Below are positions 35,087 to 46,171 of a stretch of DNA of 64,000 nucleotides, piece by piece. Each line of letters begins with the position of its first letter. The stretch's first letter is position 1. The DNA is from Polaromonas sp. (GTDB lineage: Bacteria > Pseudomonadota > Gammaproteobacteria > Burkholderiales > Burkholderiaceae_C). A program made the translations under genes and the position numbers. The stretch lies in NCBI RefSeq assembly GCF_029945925.1, contig NZ_JAQSDN010000009.1, forward strand, positions 1 to 64,000. The letters run 5' to 3'. The notes under the pieces are model-generated. The model ran no database searches, was not told the DNA's origin, and saw only the letters and a program-made list of their open reading frames with translations.

Positions 35087-36754
35087 ATGGACTTTCTGCA
35101 AAATCCTTTCTCCGAGCTTGCACTGCTGCTGCTGGTCTGCGCCTTTGTCGGCGCGCTGTTTGTGCGGCTGCGCCAGCCGGTGCTGATCGCCTACATCGTG
35201 GTTGGCATCGCCGTGGGCCCGGCGGGTTTCGGATTCGTGGCCGCACACGACCAGATCGACCTGCTGGCGCAGATTGGCGTCACGGTCCTGCTGTTTGTGG
35301 TCGGGCTCAAGCTTGACCTGAAGCACATACGCCACATTGGCGCGGTGGCGCTAGCCACCGGTCTGGGGCAACTGGCATTCACGATCGTGTTTGGCTTTGC
35401 CCTGATCCTGCTGCTGGGCAGGGCTCCCATGGAGGCGCTGTACGTGGCCGTGGCGCTGACGTTTTCCAGCACCATCATCATCGTCAAGCTGCTGAGCGAC
35501 AAGCGCGAGCTCGACAGCCTGCACGGCCGCATCGCGGTCGGTTTCCTGATCGTTCAGGACGTGGCGGTCGTCATCGCGATGATGGCCATGAGCGCGCTCG
35601 GCGGACCCGATGGCACGGCCACCTGGGTGGAGGTCCTGTTTTCGCTCGCCTGGCGCCTGGGCGCCGTCACCGCGGTGATGTATGTGCTGATGCGCTGGCC
35701 GCTGCCGAAACTGGTGGCCGCGATGGCGCGCTCACAGGAGCTGCTGCTGGTGTTCGCGGTCGCCTGGGGGGTGGCGTTTGCAGCGCTGGGCGAATGGGCT
35801 GGTTTCAGCAAGGAGGCCGGGGCCTTTCTGGCGGGCTTCTCGCTGGCCTCGACGCCCTACCGCGAGGCCGTGAACGCACGGCTGACCGGCCTGCGCGATT
35901 TCCTGCTGCTGTTTTTCTTCATCGACCTGGGCGCCAAGCTGGACTTCTCGACGCTGGGTGCGGAACTCGCACCTGCCGTCGTGCTGTCGCTCTTTGTGCT
36001 GATTGGCAACCCGCTGATCGTGATGGCTATCATGGGCTACATGGGTTATCGCAAGCGAACCGGCTTCATGGCGGGGCTGACGGTGGCCCAGATCAGCGAG
36101 TTCTCCATCGTGTTTGTAGCCATGGGCATCTCGCTCGGGCACGTGGGTGTGCAGGCGCTGGGCCTGACCACGCTGGTGGGACTGGTGACCATCACCGTAT
36201 CGACCTACATGATTCTTTACTCACAGCCGCTGTACACACGCCTTGCGCCATGGCTGACGGTGTTTGAACGCAAGCACCCGTTTCGCGAGCTGGCGGTCGA
36301 GCGCCAGCCCGGCGGCAACGAACAGGCCGAGGCCATCGTTTTCGGCCTGGGCCGCTACGGCAGCCGCTTGCTGGCGCAGCTGCGCGCGGCCGGTGTGGAG
36401 GCCATTGGCGTGGACTTTGATCCCGAGGCGGTGCGCACCCTGCGCCGCCAGCGGCTGCCCGTTCGCTTCGGCGACGGCGAGGACCCCGACTTCGTCGAAA
36501 CGTTGCCCCTGGCGCAGGTGCACTGGGTGATCACGACCTTTCCGCAGTGGGAGTCCAACCGGGCCCTGCTGCACGCGCTCCACACCGCGAAATTCAGGGG
36601 CACCATCGTCGGTGCGGTGCGCGACGCGGCGCACGGACGTGCCCTGAAGACCGCAGGTGCCGACTACATATTGAACCCCTTCGACGATGCCGCCGACCAT
36701 GCAGCGCAATACCTGGCCACCCACATCCACGCCCCCAAGGAGGACCTGTCATGA
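35087..36754 (+). CDS. CPA2 cation:proton antiporter with RCK domain (Kef-like)
   Basis: A 555-aa protein. Residues 1-385 form the CPA2 transporter core with 'FSSTIIIVKLLSDK' and 'SKEAGAFLAGFSLA' and 'DLGAKLDFSTLG' blocks. Residues about 405-540 form a TrkA-N/RCK domain with Rossmann motif 'AIVFGLGRYGSRLLAQLRAAG' for nucleotide binding. It would be a regulated K+/H+ or Na+/H+ antiporter. It lies 30 nt after the exchanger and its stop overlaps the Usp start. Confidence 0.92.
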   Translation: MDFLQNPFSELALLLLVCAFVGALFVRLRQPVLIAYIVVGIAVGPAGFGFVAAHDQIDLLAQIGVTVLLFVVGLKLDLKHIRHIGAVALATGLGQLAFTIVFGFALILLLGRAPMEALYVAVALTFSSTIIIVKLLSDKRELDSLHGRIAVGFLIVQDVAVVIAMMAMSALGGPDGTATWVEVLFSLAWRLGAVTAVMYVLMRWPLPKLVAAMARSQELLLVFAVAWGVAFAALGEWAGFSKEAGAFLAGFSLASTPYREAVNARLTGLRDFLLLFFFIDLGAKLDFSTLGAELAPAVVLSLFVLIGNPLIVMAIMGYMGYRKRTGFMAGLTVAQISEFSIVFVAMGISLGHVGVQALGLTTLVGLVTITVSTYMILYSQPLYTRLAPWLTVFERKHPFRELAVERQPGGNEQAEAIVFGLGRYGSRLLAQLRAAGVEAIGVDFDPEAVRTLRRQRLPVRFGDGEDPDFVETLPLAQVHWVITTFPQWESNRALLHALHTAKFRGTIVGAVRDAAHGRALKTAGADYILNPFDDAADHAAQYLATHIHAPKEDLS

Positions 36755-37644
36755 ACCCGATGAATTCCATACTGGCAGCTACCGATTTCTCGGCACCGGC
36801 GCGTCACGCCGCTGACCGCGCGGCACGCCTGGCCCACGAAACCGGCGCGCAGCTCACCCTGATGCATACGGTTTCCGGCCGCGCGCTGGACGAACTGCGG
36901 CAGTGGCTGGGTGCCGGCCATGCCGCAGAAGCACAATTGCTCGAAGATGCGGAACAACAGTTGCGCAAGCTGGCCGAGGAGCTTGCCAGCACCCGGCGCG
37001 TGAAAACGCAGACACACCTGGCCACCGGCCCCGTGGTGACCGAGATCGAGCGCGAGGCCGATGCCGTGCAGGCCTCTCTGGTGGTGCTCGGTGCCCGGGG
37101 CGCGGGCTTTCTACGCCGGCTGGTGCTGGGCAGCACATCGGAGCGGCTGCTCAAACACACCCACCGGCCCGTGCTGGTCGTCAAACAAACACCGCACGAG
37201 CCTTATCGCCGCGTGCTGGTGGCGCTGGACTTCTCGCCCTGGTCGGTGCACGCGATTGCACTGGCCCGCCGCGTGGCGCCGAATGCCCGGCTGGTGCTGC
37301 TTCACGCCTTCGAGGTGCCGTTTGAAGGCAAGCTGCGCGTCGCCGGGGTGGACACCGCCACGATAGAACATTACCGCCGGCAGGCCGGCGCACTCGCCAC
37401 ACAGCAGTTGCACCATATCGCCCAGCAGGCCGGCCTGGCGCCGAGTCACTGGGACGCCCGCGTGATCGAAGGCGATCCGTGGCAGCGCATCGTCGAGCAG
37501 GAACAGGAGTGCGACTGCGACCTCGTGGTGCTGGGCAAACATGGCCGCTCCGCCGCCGAGGAGCTGTTTCTCGGCAGCGTGACCCGCTCGGTGCTGACCG
37601 AGGGAAGCGGCGACGTGCTGGTGTCCATGGCCGGCGCTGCCTGA
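36751..37644 (+). CDS. Tandem universal stress protein (two UspA domains)
   Basis: A 297-aa protein of two UspA domains. Domain 1 begins MNSILAATDFSAPARHAADRA and ends with 'GARGAGFLRRLVLGSTSERLL'; domain 2 begins 'RRVLVALDFSPWSVHAIALA' and ends 'GKHGRSAAEELFLGSVTRSVL'. Both carry the G-x2-G-x9-G-S nucleotide motif or a close variant. ATG 36751 overlaps the antiporter stop and has a strong aaggagg site. Tandem Usp proteins are frequent members of FNR/Anr regulons, fitting the box upstream of the operon. Confidence 0.93.
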   Translation: MNPMNSILAATDFSAPARHAADRAARLAHETGAQLTLMHTVSGRALDELRQWLGAGHAAEAQLLEDAEQQLRKLAEELASTRRVKTQTHLATGPVVTEIEREADAVQASLVVLGARGAGFLRRLVLGSTSERLLKHTHRPVLVVKQTPHEPYRRVLVALDFSPWSVHAIALARRVAPNARLVLLHAFEVPFEGKLRVAGVDTATIEHYRRQAGALATQQLHHIAQQAGLAPSHWDARVIEGDPWQRIVEQEQECDCDLVVLGKHGRSAAEELFLGSVTRSVLTEGSGDVLVSMAGAA

Positions 37645-37687
37645 CGCGAGGCCTTCTCCGCCTGCACTTCTGGAAGAAGCCGCTTTT

Positions 37688-37748
37688 TGCTATGATATTC
37701 ATAGCTGCTGGCGCACGTCAATCAGGGGCTTGAGGCCGTTTTTATCAA
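37688..37748 (+). repeat. Dispersed 55-bp repeat, copy R7
   Basis: 'tgatattcatagctgctggcg...ggggcttgaggccgttttta' matches the family. It lies between the Usp operon end and the TAXI gene. With its T-rich end it could assist termination. Confidence 0.78.
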
Positions 37749-37800
37749 TAATCCAGCGTCGTACGCCCGGCCGATTCATGCCGCATGTTAAGGTGCCGGC

Positions 37801-39177
37801 ATGCCCAAAACCATACGCTACACACTGCTGTCGCTGCGCGATCTGGCCGTCTCCGCCGGCCCCTTTGTGGTGCTGGCCGCCACGCTGCTGGTGCTGGCCT
37901 ACTGGTGGCTGGACCCCAACCCGCCCAAACGCGTCACGCTGGCCACCGGTCCCGCACAAAGTGCGTACGAGGAATTCGGCAAGCGTTACGCGCGCATCCT
38001 GGCCAAGGACGGCATCGCCGTTGAACTGCTGCCCTCCGAAGGCTCGGCAGCCAACCTGCAGCTGCTGCGCGAAGGCAAGGCCGATCTCGGTTTTGTGCAG
38101 GGCGGCACCAGCGCCACCGATGTGGACACCGACGAGGAACTCGAATCGCTGGGCAGCCTGTTTCTGGAGCCGGTGTGGCTGTTCTATCGCGAAGAGGCCG
38201 CACGGAAAGTCGCGGCGGCAACCTCCGGCAACAGCAGCCAGGGCGCGGACGCCGGCGCGGTGCTGGCCTCGCTGACGCAATTGCAGGGCCTGCGCGTCAA
38301 CGTCGGCACGCCCGGCAGCGGTGTGCCCAACCTGATGAACAAGCTGCTGGAGAGCAACCGCATCGAGCCCGGCGCACTGAAGATTTCCCAGCTCGAACAG
38401 ACCCCCGCCACCGTCGCCTTCCTGCAAGGTGAGCTGGACGCGATCGTGTTTGCTTCGGCGCCCGAGTCGCTGATGGTGCAGATGCTGCTGCAGACCCCGG
38501 GCATCAAGCTGATGGACTTTGCCCAGAGCGAAGCCTACTCCCGGCGCTTCGCCTTCCTGAGCCCGGCCGTGCTGCCGCGCGGGGTGGTGGATCTGGCCGG
38601 CAACATTCCGCCGCAGGACGTGCGCCTGGTCGCGCCCACCACCACCTTGCTCACGCGCACCAGCACCCATCCGGCGCTGCTGCAGCTGTTTGCGCTGGCC
38701 GGCAATGAGATCCACGGCAGCGCCGGCTGGTTCAAGCACGCCCGCGAATACCCCAATGTCAAGAACAACGAACGGCCAGTGGCCAAGGAAGCCGAGCGCA
38801 GCATCCAGGCCGGCGCGCCGCTGCTGCAGCGCTACCTGCCGTTCTGGGTGGCCAACCTGGTCGAGCGCATGTGGCTGGTGATGGGCATCATCATTGCGGT
38901 ACTGCTGCCGCTGTCACGCATCGTGCCGCCGCTTTACGAGTTCCGCGTGCGCTCACGCATCTTCCGCTGGTACGGACAACTCAGGGACATCGAAAACCGC
39001 ATTGACGGCGTTGACGAAGCCGGCGCCCTCCACGAGGAGCTCAACAGCCTGGAGCACCGCGCCGAGAAAATCAGCGTGCCCCTGTCCTATACCGACGAAC
39101 TCTATGCGCTGCGCGCCAACATCCAGCTGGTGCGCAAGAAGCTGCTTCGGCGCCAGACACCTCAGAAAGAACCGTAA
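37801..39177 (+). CDS. TAXI-family solute-binding protein with two membrane anchors
   Basis: A 458-aa protein. An N-terminal helix (LAVSAGPFVVLAATLLVLAYWWL) leads to the TAXI binding domain ('RVTLATGPAQSAYEEFGKRYARIL', 'GKADLGFVQGG', 'LRVNVGTPGSGVPNLMNKLLE'). A second helix (RMWLVMGIIIAVLLPLSRIV) is followed by a ~75-residue cytoplasmic tail with coiled-coil character. No TRAP permease is adjacent. The double anchor suggests sensing or partner recruitment rather than free binding (inference). Its 3' end overlaps the convergent permease by 16 nt. Confidence 0.85.
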   Translation: MPKTIRYTLLSLRDLAVSAGPFVVLAATLLVLAYWWLDPNPPKRVTLATGPAQSAYEEFGKRYARILAKDGIAVELLPSEGSAANLQLLREGKADLGFVQGGTSATDVDTDEELESLGSLFLEPVWLFYREEAARKVAAATSGNSSQGADAGAVLASLTQLQGLRVNVGTPGSGVPNLMNKLLESNRIEPGALKISQLEQTPATVAFLQGELDAIVFASAPESLMVQMLLQTPGIKLMDFAQSEAYSRRFAFLSPAVLPRGVVDLAGNIPPQDVRLVAPTTTLLTRTSTHPALLQLFALAGNEIHGSAGWFKHAREYPNVKNNERPVAKEAERSIQAGAPLLQRYLPFWVANLVERMWLVMGIIIAVLLPLSRIVPPLYEFRVRSRIFRWYGQLRDIENRIDGVDEAGALHEELNSLEHRAEKISVPLSYTDELYALRANIQLVRKKLLRRQTPQKEP

Positions 39178-40586
39178 GCACTGCCCAGCCACACGACGGC
39201 CACCAGCACAACCACCGGCACGACCACCGCGACCACAAAGATGTCCAGGTAGGACTGGCGGTGTGTCAGCCCGCAGATGGACAGCAGCGTGATGACCGCG
39301 CCGTTGTGCGGCAAGGCGTCCAGCCCGCCGGTGGCGATGGCGGTCACGCGGTGCAGCAGGTCCGGGTGGATGCCTGCGGCATGCGCCATGGCCAGGTAGG
39401 TGCTTCCCAGGGTTTGCAGCGCAATGCTCATGCCGCCCGACGCCGAGCCGGTGATGCCGGCCAGCACATTGACGGAGATGGACAGCGACACCAGCGGGTT
39501 GCCTGGCGCAATGCCCAGCACGGCGTCACGGATCAGCGTAAAACCCGCCAGCGAAGCGATCACGGCGCCGTAACCCACCTGCGAGGCGGTGTTGAAAATA
39601 GGCGCCACCGCCGATGTTGCCCCGGCGTCCAGCGTGTCTCCCAGCGCGGGCAGACGGCGCCAGGCCAGCACGATCAGCAGCAGCACACCCGCCGTCAGCG
39701 CCACGATGATGGACCAGACGCCGCGCACCGCATCCATGCCGACGGCCCCATACAGCGCCTGTGCCAGGTAGCCGGCATCCACGCGCGGCGACACGATTTC
39801 GGCCATCAGGTAGTTCAGCGCCACCACCGTGACAATGGGCGCCAGCGCCAGCGTGACAGGCAGGGGCGGCACATCCGTGCTGGCGCTGCTGGACGCGACC
39901 GCCTCGCCGACCGCAGCCTGCGCCGGCCCGTCCTCGCCATAGGTCTCGCCCCGGGCCGCTGCATGCCGCGCACGATGCGAGAGCCACACCAGGCCCAGCA
40001 CCAGCATCAGCAGGCCGGCCAGCAGCCCCAGGCCGGGCGCGGCAAAGGGCGTGGTCCCGAAGTAGGGCATGGGGATGGCATTCTGGATCGCCGGCGTGCC
40101 CGGCAACGCGGTCATGGTGAAGGTGAAGGCGCCGAGCGCGATGGTTGCCGGAATCAGGCGCTTGGGCAGGTTCGCGGCGCGAAACAGTTCAACCGAAATC
40201 GGGTACACGGCAAAAGCCACGACAAACAATGAAACGCCGCCATAGGTCAGCAAGGCGCAAGCCAGAACCACTGCGGACACGGCGCGGCGCGCACCCAGCC
40301 GTTCAACAATGGCCAGGGCCAGCACGCGCGCTGCGCCCGAAGCCTGCATCAGCTTGCCGAACAGCGCGCCGAGCAGGAAAAGCGGAAAAAATGCGATCAC
40401 AAAACCGCCCAGCGCCTTCATGAAAACCTGGGTGTAGCTCGCCAGCAAGGGCGCGTCGGGGCTGAGCAGCACCGCCAGCAATGCCAGCACCGGGGCGAGA
40501 ATCAGCACGCTGATGCCGCGGTAAGCCAGCCACATCAACAAGACCAGCGACAGCAAGATGCCGGCGATGCTGCTGCCCGCCGTCAT
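39162..40586 (-). CDS. GntP-family permease
   Basis: A 474-aa inner-membrane permease with about twelve helices. Blocks 'YGGVSLFVVAFAVYPISVELF', 'TFTMTALPGTPAIQNAIPMPYFGTTPFAAPGLG' and 'SASGGMSIALQTLG' are typical of the GntP/citrate-type ion transporter superfamily. The substrate may be gluconate, hydroxy acid or a carboxylate. It stands alone and is convergent with the TAXI gene. Confidence 0.87.
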   Translation of the reverse strand: MTAGSSIAGILLSLVLLMWLAYRGISVLILAPVLALLAVLLSPDAPLLASYTQVFMKALGGFVIAFFPLFLLGALFGKLMQASGAARVLALAIVERLGARRAVSAVVLACALLTYGGVSLFVVAFAVYPISVELFRAANLPKRLIPATIALGAFTFTMTALPGTPAIQNAIPMPYFGTTPFAAPGLGLLAGLLMLVLGLVWLSHRARHAAARGETYGEDGPAQAAVGEAVASSSASTDVPPLPVTLALAPIVTVVALNYLMAEIVSPRVDAGYLAQALYGAVGMDAVRGVWSIIVALTAGVLLLIVLAWRRLPALGDTLDAGATSAVAPIFNTASQVGYGAVIASLAGFTLIRDAVLGIAPGNPLVSLSISVNVLAGITGSASGGMSIALQTLGSTYLAMAHAAGIHPDLLHRVTAIATGGLDALPHNGAVITLLSICGLTHRQSYLDIFVVAVVVPVVVLVAVVWLGSAYGSF

Positions 40587-40687
40587 GCGCGCGGCGCCTT
40601 TTGGTCAGAAAAAAACAAACTCTTTTCCTCTGTTCAAGTTCTGGCCCGGCCGGGGTCAGGGGCAAGGGAGGGATGGCGCCGCGCCCC

Positions 40688-41230
40688 TCAGGGCTTGCTC
40701 AGCAACGCCTGCCAGCCTGCGTGGCCCAGCTTTTCCAGCGTCTGGATGTTGACGTCAAAGATGGCATCAGCCTCGGGAAAGGCCTCGACCGCTCGCTCCA
40801 CGCTGTCTTCGCGCAGAAGGTGCAGGATGGCAAACGGTGCGCGGTTGGTGAAGTTGCCGATGTCGTCGGGCTCGGTACCGTCAAACTGGAACTTCGGGTG
40901 AAAACTGGCCAGCTGGATCACCCCTTCAAGCTCGTGCTCGGCCACCACGCCTTCGGCTATTTCCAGGAAGTCATTGAAGTCCAGGAAGTCATCGAACAGC
41001 GTGGGATGGATCAGCAGCGTGGTGTCGATCTGCTCTGCCGGCGTGGCCACCAGCAGGTCGAGCTCCCTGTCGAGGTCTTCGAGCAGATCGTCAGCATGAC
41101 GCGCATGGCTGACCACCAGACGCACCTGGTTCTTGACATACACCGCCTTGGCAAACGGGCACAGGTTCAGCCCGATCACGGCTTTTTCCAGCCAGTGCCG
41201 GGTTTGATTGAGGACTTCGTCGTCGGTCAT
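40688..41230 (-). CDS. DUF1415 family protein
   Basis: A 180-aa protein matching DUF1415 end to end: 'WLEKAVIGLNLCPFAKAVY', 'DTTLLIHPTLFDDFLDFNDFL' and 'APFAILHLLREDSVERAV'. The invariant 'NLCPFA' Cys suggests a metal or redox role, but none is established. ATG at 41230 has ggag six nt upstream; the track's Met two codons earlier overlaps that site. Confidence 0.92.
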   Translation of the reverse strand: MTDDEVLNQTRHWLEKAVIGLNLCPFAKAVYVKNQVRLVVSHARHADDLLEDLDRELDLLVATPAEQIDTTLLIHPTLFDDFLDFNDFLEIAEGVVAEHELEGVIQLASFHPKFQFDGTEPDDIGNFTNRAPFAILHLLREDSVERAVEAFPEADAIFDVNIQTLEKLGHAGWQALLSKP

Positions 41231-41283
41231 AACCATCTCCAGAGAGCTACCGCAATGAGCGATCAGAGGGCTCTTAAACCCAG

Positions 41284-41370
41284 CAAGGGCCGCGGAACCG
41301 GCTTCGCCGGGCCGCAGGCGCAGCGCCCCCTCGGGGGCAGCGCATTACACGAAGTGAAAAGCGTGGGGGC
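41284..41370. repeat. Comamonadaceae-type GC repeat downstream of ettA
   Basis: 'gcgccccctcgggggcagcgc' includes the hairpin gccccc-tc-gggggc and continues to 'cacgaagtg...gcgtgggggc'. From memory, similar segments recur between genes in this bacterial family. It begins right after the ettA stop and could act as its terminator, though no U-tract is seen. Confidence 0.55.
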
Positions 41371-43032
<1,662 letters not shown>

Positions 43033-43371
43033 CGGGATTCAACTTCTAATAAGGGAAAAAACAACGCAGGGTACCTGACCGGGCCGGCCTGCAAAGCAGG
43101 CTGGCCGGCGGTGATGCTGCAAACAAAAACCACACACTTTAGCTGGGGGGCAGGCACCCTGAATCAAGGCGCGTTTCTGGCGTGAACCCCCCGATTATCG
43201 TTCCATGCGACAATACACGGGTTGCTGGCTCCAGTTGCCTGCAGCAATTAGGCACACCTTCGGTGACAGTTTGGGTGCCCAGCCTGACTTTTTTACCCGT
43301 CTGCCTTTCACTGGCGGAGGCTTCAACAGCCCCCGACTGGCCGATCTTTGGCACCTCCGCGTGCACCATCA
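43033..43371. other. Divergent intergenic region between ettA and rhlE
   Basis: No gene is seen. It holds an 11-bp hairpin (ggccggcctgc / gcaggctggcc, loop aaa, one G-U pair) at 43082-43106, 50 nt upstream of ettA, and presumably both promoters. A pyrimidine-rich, low-structure tract precedes rhlE. No certain -35/-10 pair was identified. Confidence 0.5.
43082..43106. promoter_or_regulatory. Stable hairpin in the ettA upstream region
   Basis: The arms 43082-43092 and 43096-43106 pair over 11 positions with an aaa loop. If transcribed it would lie in the ettA leader and might modulate expression; no U-tract follows leftward. Confidence 0.4.
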
Positions 43372-45084
43372 ATGACTTTTGAAAATCTGAACTTGGCCCC
43401 GGCCATTCTTAAAGCCGTGCTTGAGCAGGGCTATACCGTTCCCACGCCCATCCAGGCCCAGGCCATTCCTGCCGTCCTGGCAGGCGGCGACCTGCTCGGC
43501 GGCGCCCAGACCGGCACCGGCAAAACCGCGGCCTTCGTGCTGCCCATGCTGCAGCGCCTGTCCTCCGAGCCGTCCCTGAAAAACAAGCGCGGCGTCAACG
43601 CCGTGCGCGCCCTGATCATGACCCCGACGCGCGAACTCGCCGCGCAGGTTGAGGAAAGCGTTCGCCTCTACGGCAAATACCTCGAACTCTCCTCCATGGT
43701 GATGTTCGGCGGTGTCGGCATGGGCGCGCAGCTTGAAAAGCTCCGCCGCGGCGTCGACATCCTGGTGGCCACCCCCGGCCGCCTGCTGGACCACGCCAGC
43801 CAGGGCACGCTGGACCTGAGCCAGGTGCAGATCCTGGTGCTCGACGAGGCCGACCGCATGCTGGACATGGGCTTCATCCACGACATCAAGAAGGTGCTGG
43901 CCCTGGTGCCCAAGCAGAAGCAGACGCTGCTGTTTTCCGCCACCTTCAGCGACGAGATCCGAGACCTGGCCAACGGCCTGCTGCGCGACCCGCTGCACAT
44001 CCAGGTGACGCCGCGCAACACCACGGTGCAGCGCATCACGCAGACGATCCACCCGGTCGGCCGCGGCAAGAAAAAAGCGCTGCTCACGCACATCATCAAC
44101 GAGCACAACTGGAGCCAGGTGCTGGTGTTCACACGCACCAAGTTCGGCGCCAACAATGTGGCCGAACACCTGACGAAAAACGGCATCCCCGCGATGGCGC
44201 TGCACGGCAACAAGAGCCAGACCGCCCGTACCCAGGCGCTGGCCGACTTCAAGAGCGGCAGCATCCGCGCGCTGGTGGCCACCGACATTGCCGCCCGCGG
44301 CATCGACATCGACGAGCTGCCACATGTCGTGAACTATGAAATCCCCAATGTCAGCGAAGACTATGTGCACCGCATCGGCCGCACCGGCCGCGCCGGCAAC
44401 AGCGGCGAGGCGGTGAGCCTGGTCTGCCTGGACGAGGAAGGCTTCATGCAGGACATCGAGCGTTTCACCAAGCAGAACATCGAAAAAGTCATCGTGCCCG
44501 GTTTTGAAGCCGAACCCGGCGAAAAAGCCGAGCCGCTGGCCATGGGCCGCCAGACCATCTGGGGCGGCCTGGGCAAGCCGCCCAGCCGTGACGTGATGCA
44601 GGCAGCCGCCAAGGCGGCACGCAGCGAAATGATGACGCGCATCCGCGAGAACAAGCCCCAGGCGGGCCGCGGCGCCGGCAATGGCGGCGGCGGCAACGGT
44701 GGTGGCAATGGTGGTGGCCGCGGCCGCAGCGGTGGTGGTGGTGGTGGTGGTGGTGGCCGCAGCCAGCCCCAGGGTGGCCAGCCACGCCAGAACTCGGGTT
44801 ATTCTTCGCAAGGCGGCCAGCCACAGCAGCTGCAAGCGAGGAACTCCAATGCACAACCCCCACGCCAGCGCGAACCTGAAGAACGCGGCGACGCCCAACC
44901 GAGCAGCCATGTCTCTTCCGGCTTCCCGTCCTCCGGCCAGCCCACCGGCGGCAACCGCGGCAACTACCGCGGCGGCGGCCGGCCAGCCGGCGGTGGCGGT
45001 GGCGGCGGCCGCTCGGGTGGCCCTGGTGCTAGGGGCAACGGGTCTGGTCGGTCGGGAAATTCTGGCTCGTTTACTGGGCGATAA
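43372..45084 (+). CDS. rhlE: DEAD-box RNA helicase RhlE with Gly-rich tail
   Basis: A 570-aa helicase. Core motifs are all present: Q motif '[13 protein letters not shown]', motif [10 protein letters not shown], Ia [27 protein letters not shown], and [12 protein letters not shown]. After about residue 430 comes a disordered Gly/Arg/Gln-rich tail with a (GGT)n-coded polyglycine run, common in RhlE. It remodels RNA in ribosome assembly and cold response. ATG at 43372 ([13 protein letters not shown]) is preferred to the track's TTG. The tail overlaps the next gene by 176 nt at most. Confidence 0.95.
   Translation: MTFENLNLAPAILKAVLEQGYTVPTPIQAQAIPAVLAGGDLLGGAQTGTGKTAAFVLPMLQRLSSEPSLKNKRGVNAVRALIMTPTRELAAQVEESVRLYGKYLELSSMVMFGGVGMGAQLEKLRRGVDILVATPGRLLDHASQGTLDLSQVQILVLDEADRMLDMGFIHDIKKVLALVPKQKQTLLFSATFSDEIRDLANGLLRDPLHIQVTPRNTTVQRITQTIHPVGRGKKKALLTHIINEHNWSQVLVFTRTKFGANNVAEHLTKNGIPAMALHGNKSQTARTQALADFKSGSIRALVATDIAARGIDIDELPHVVNYEIPNVSEDYVHRIGRTGRAGNSGEAVSLVCLDEEGFMQDIERFTKQNIEKVIVPGFEAEPGEKAEPLAMGRQTIWGGLGKPPSRDVMQAAAKAARSEMMTRIRENKPQAGRGAGNGGGGNGGGNGGGRGRSGGGGGGGGGRSQPQGGQPRQNSGYSSQGGQPQQLQARNSNAQPPRQREPEERGDAQPSSHVSSGFPSSGQPTGGNRGNYRGGGRPAGGGGGGGRSGGPGARGNGSGRSGNSGSFTGR
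44731..44756 (+). repeat. (GGT)8 microsatellite in rhlE
   Basis: Eight perfect ggt units plus gg code for polyglycine in the RhlE tail. In the frame of the overlapping downstream ORF they read as polyvaline, which argues that the downstream gene starts later. Confidence 0.85.
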
Positions 45085-45655
45085 AACCTACTCGGCGGTC
45101 CACTGCGTGGGCCGCCGCAAGCCTGCTCCTGTGCACCCCGGACTGGTGGTGCATCTGACCGATTCGCTCCGTGATTTTCCAGCCCCGCCAGTGGACGATG
45201 TCTTCATCGCGCTGGGCACCACCATCAAGGTGGCGGGCAGCCAGCAGGCGTTCCGGGCGGTCGATTTCGACGCCGTCGTGGCCCTGGCCAGATCAGCGCG
45301 TGACGCCGGCGCGACCCGCCTGGGCATCGTCAGCGCCATGGGTGCCGACGCGAAGTCCCCTGTTTTTTACAACCGCGTCAAGGGCGAGATGGAAGACGCT
45401 GTCAGCCAGCTCGGCTACGACAGCGTGGTGTTCGCACGCCCGTCGGTACTGGCGGGCGACCGCGAGGCGCTGGCGCAAGCCACCCGCCCCGGCGAACAGC
45501 TCGCCCTGGTCGCCATGCGCCTGTTCAAGCCGCTGATTCCGCGCAACTACCGCGTGGTGGCAGCCGCCGACGTCGCCGCGGCCCTGGTGAGCGCGGTCCA
45601 TGCCGGCCAGCCGGGACGCCGCGTGTTGCTCTCGGGCGAGTTGCAAGCCGCCTGA
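44909..45655 (+). CDS. NAD(P)-binding Rossmann protein (HTATIP2/epimerase-like)
   Basis: A Rossmann-fold protein with nucleotide motif '[20 protein letters not shown]' and blocks '[32 protein letters not shown]' and '[12 protein letters not shown]'. The length from the motif fits the ~215-aa oxidoreductase group. The start is uncertain: ATG 44909 gives a low-complexity Ala-rich extension inside the rhlE tail, whereas GTG 44993 or 44999 would start just before the fold. The substrate is unknown. Co-directional overlap suggests co-expression with rhlE. Confidence 0.75.
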   Translation: MSLPASRPPASPPAATAATTAAAAGQPAVAVAAAARVALVLGATGLVGREILARLLGDKTYSAVHCVGRRKPAPVHPGLVVHLTDSLRDFPAPPVDDVFIALGTTIKVAGSQQAFRAVDFDAVVALARSARDAGATRLGIVSAMGADAKSPVFYNRVKGEMEDAVSQLGYDSVVFARPSVLAGDREALAQATRPGEQLALVAMRLFKPLIPRNYRVVAAADVAAALVSAVHAGQPGRRVLLSGELQAA

Positions 45656-45661
45656 TCATTT

Positions 45662-45724
45662 CAAGCCATTTTGGCCACCAGCCCTTGACAGACGGGCGCC
45701 ACCAGCTACTGATTCAATAGCAAT
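45662..45724 (-). repeat. Dispersed 55-bp repeat, copy R8
   Basis: On the minus strand, 'tgaatcagtagctggtggcg...aagggctggtggccaaaatgg' matches the family. It lies between two convergent genes. Confidence 0.78.
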
Positions 45725-45745
45725 GGGTCCCTGCCCGTGCGGCTT

Positions 45746-46129
45746 TCAGCCCTGCACAAACAGCGTTACCAGCGGGTCCGGCCCGACTTGGCGGCTCCAG
45801 TGGCCGTGGATGGCCGCGTCAAACGAGGCGCCAGTCGGGAGCAGATCAGCCGAATAAAAATGCGCCCCGGGCTTGAACACGCGCGATGTGCCGTCCTGCA
45901 GGCCAATTTCCATCTGGCCGCCAAGAATGACCACCCATTGCGGTGTCACCGTGCAATGAAACTGGCTGCGAAACCCCACCGGGCTGTGGCGCAGCTGGTA
46001 ACCGGTAGACGGCAGCAAGGGCGACAACAGCGCTTGCGGCGACCCTTCGGTCAGCGCAACCGGCTCGTCGCGGAATCCGGCGCGACCGTCGGGGCCGGTG
46101 TAGAGCGTGGTTTTGGTGAAAACAGTCAT
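45746..46129 (-). CDS. Small cupin protein
   Basis: A 127-aa single cupin domain ('SQFHCTVTPQWVVILGGQMEIGLQDGTSRVFKPGAHFYSADL'). Metal-ligand His residues are few, so it may be a non-catalytic binding cupin. It is the distal gene of the leftward sugar-acid arm, 42 nt past gluconokinase, and may assist lactone or sugar-acid handling (inference from context). Confidence 0.82.
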   Translation of the reverse strand: MTVFTKTTLYTGPDGRAGFRDEPVALTEGSPQALLSPLLPSTGYQLRHSPVGFRSQFHCTVTPQWVVILGGQMEIGLQDGTSRVFKPGAHFYSADLLPTGASFDAAIHGHWSRQVGPDPLVTLFVQG

Positions 46130-46171
46130 GGCAAGTCCGAGAAAAGTGTGAAGAGTAAATATAGGTTGGGT

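Noticed and set aside
43369-44910. 513-aa minus-strand ORF opposite rhlE
   Set aside because: Shadow of a helicase with all DEAD-box motifs.
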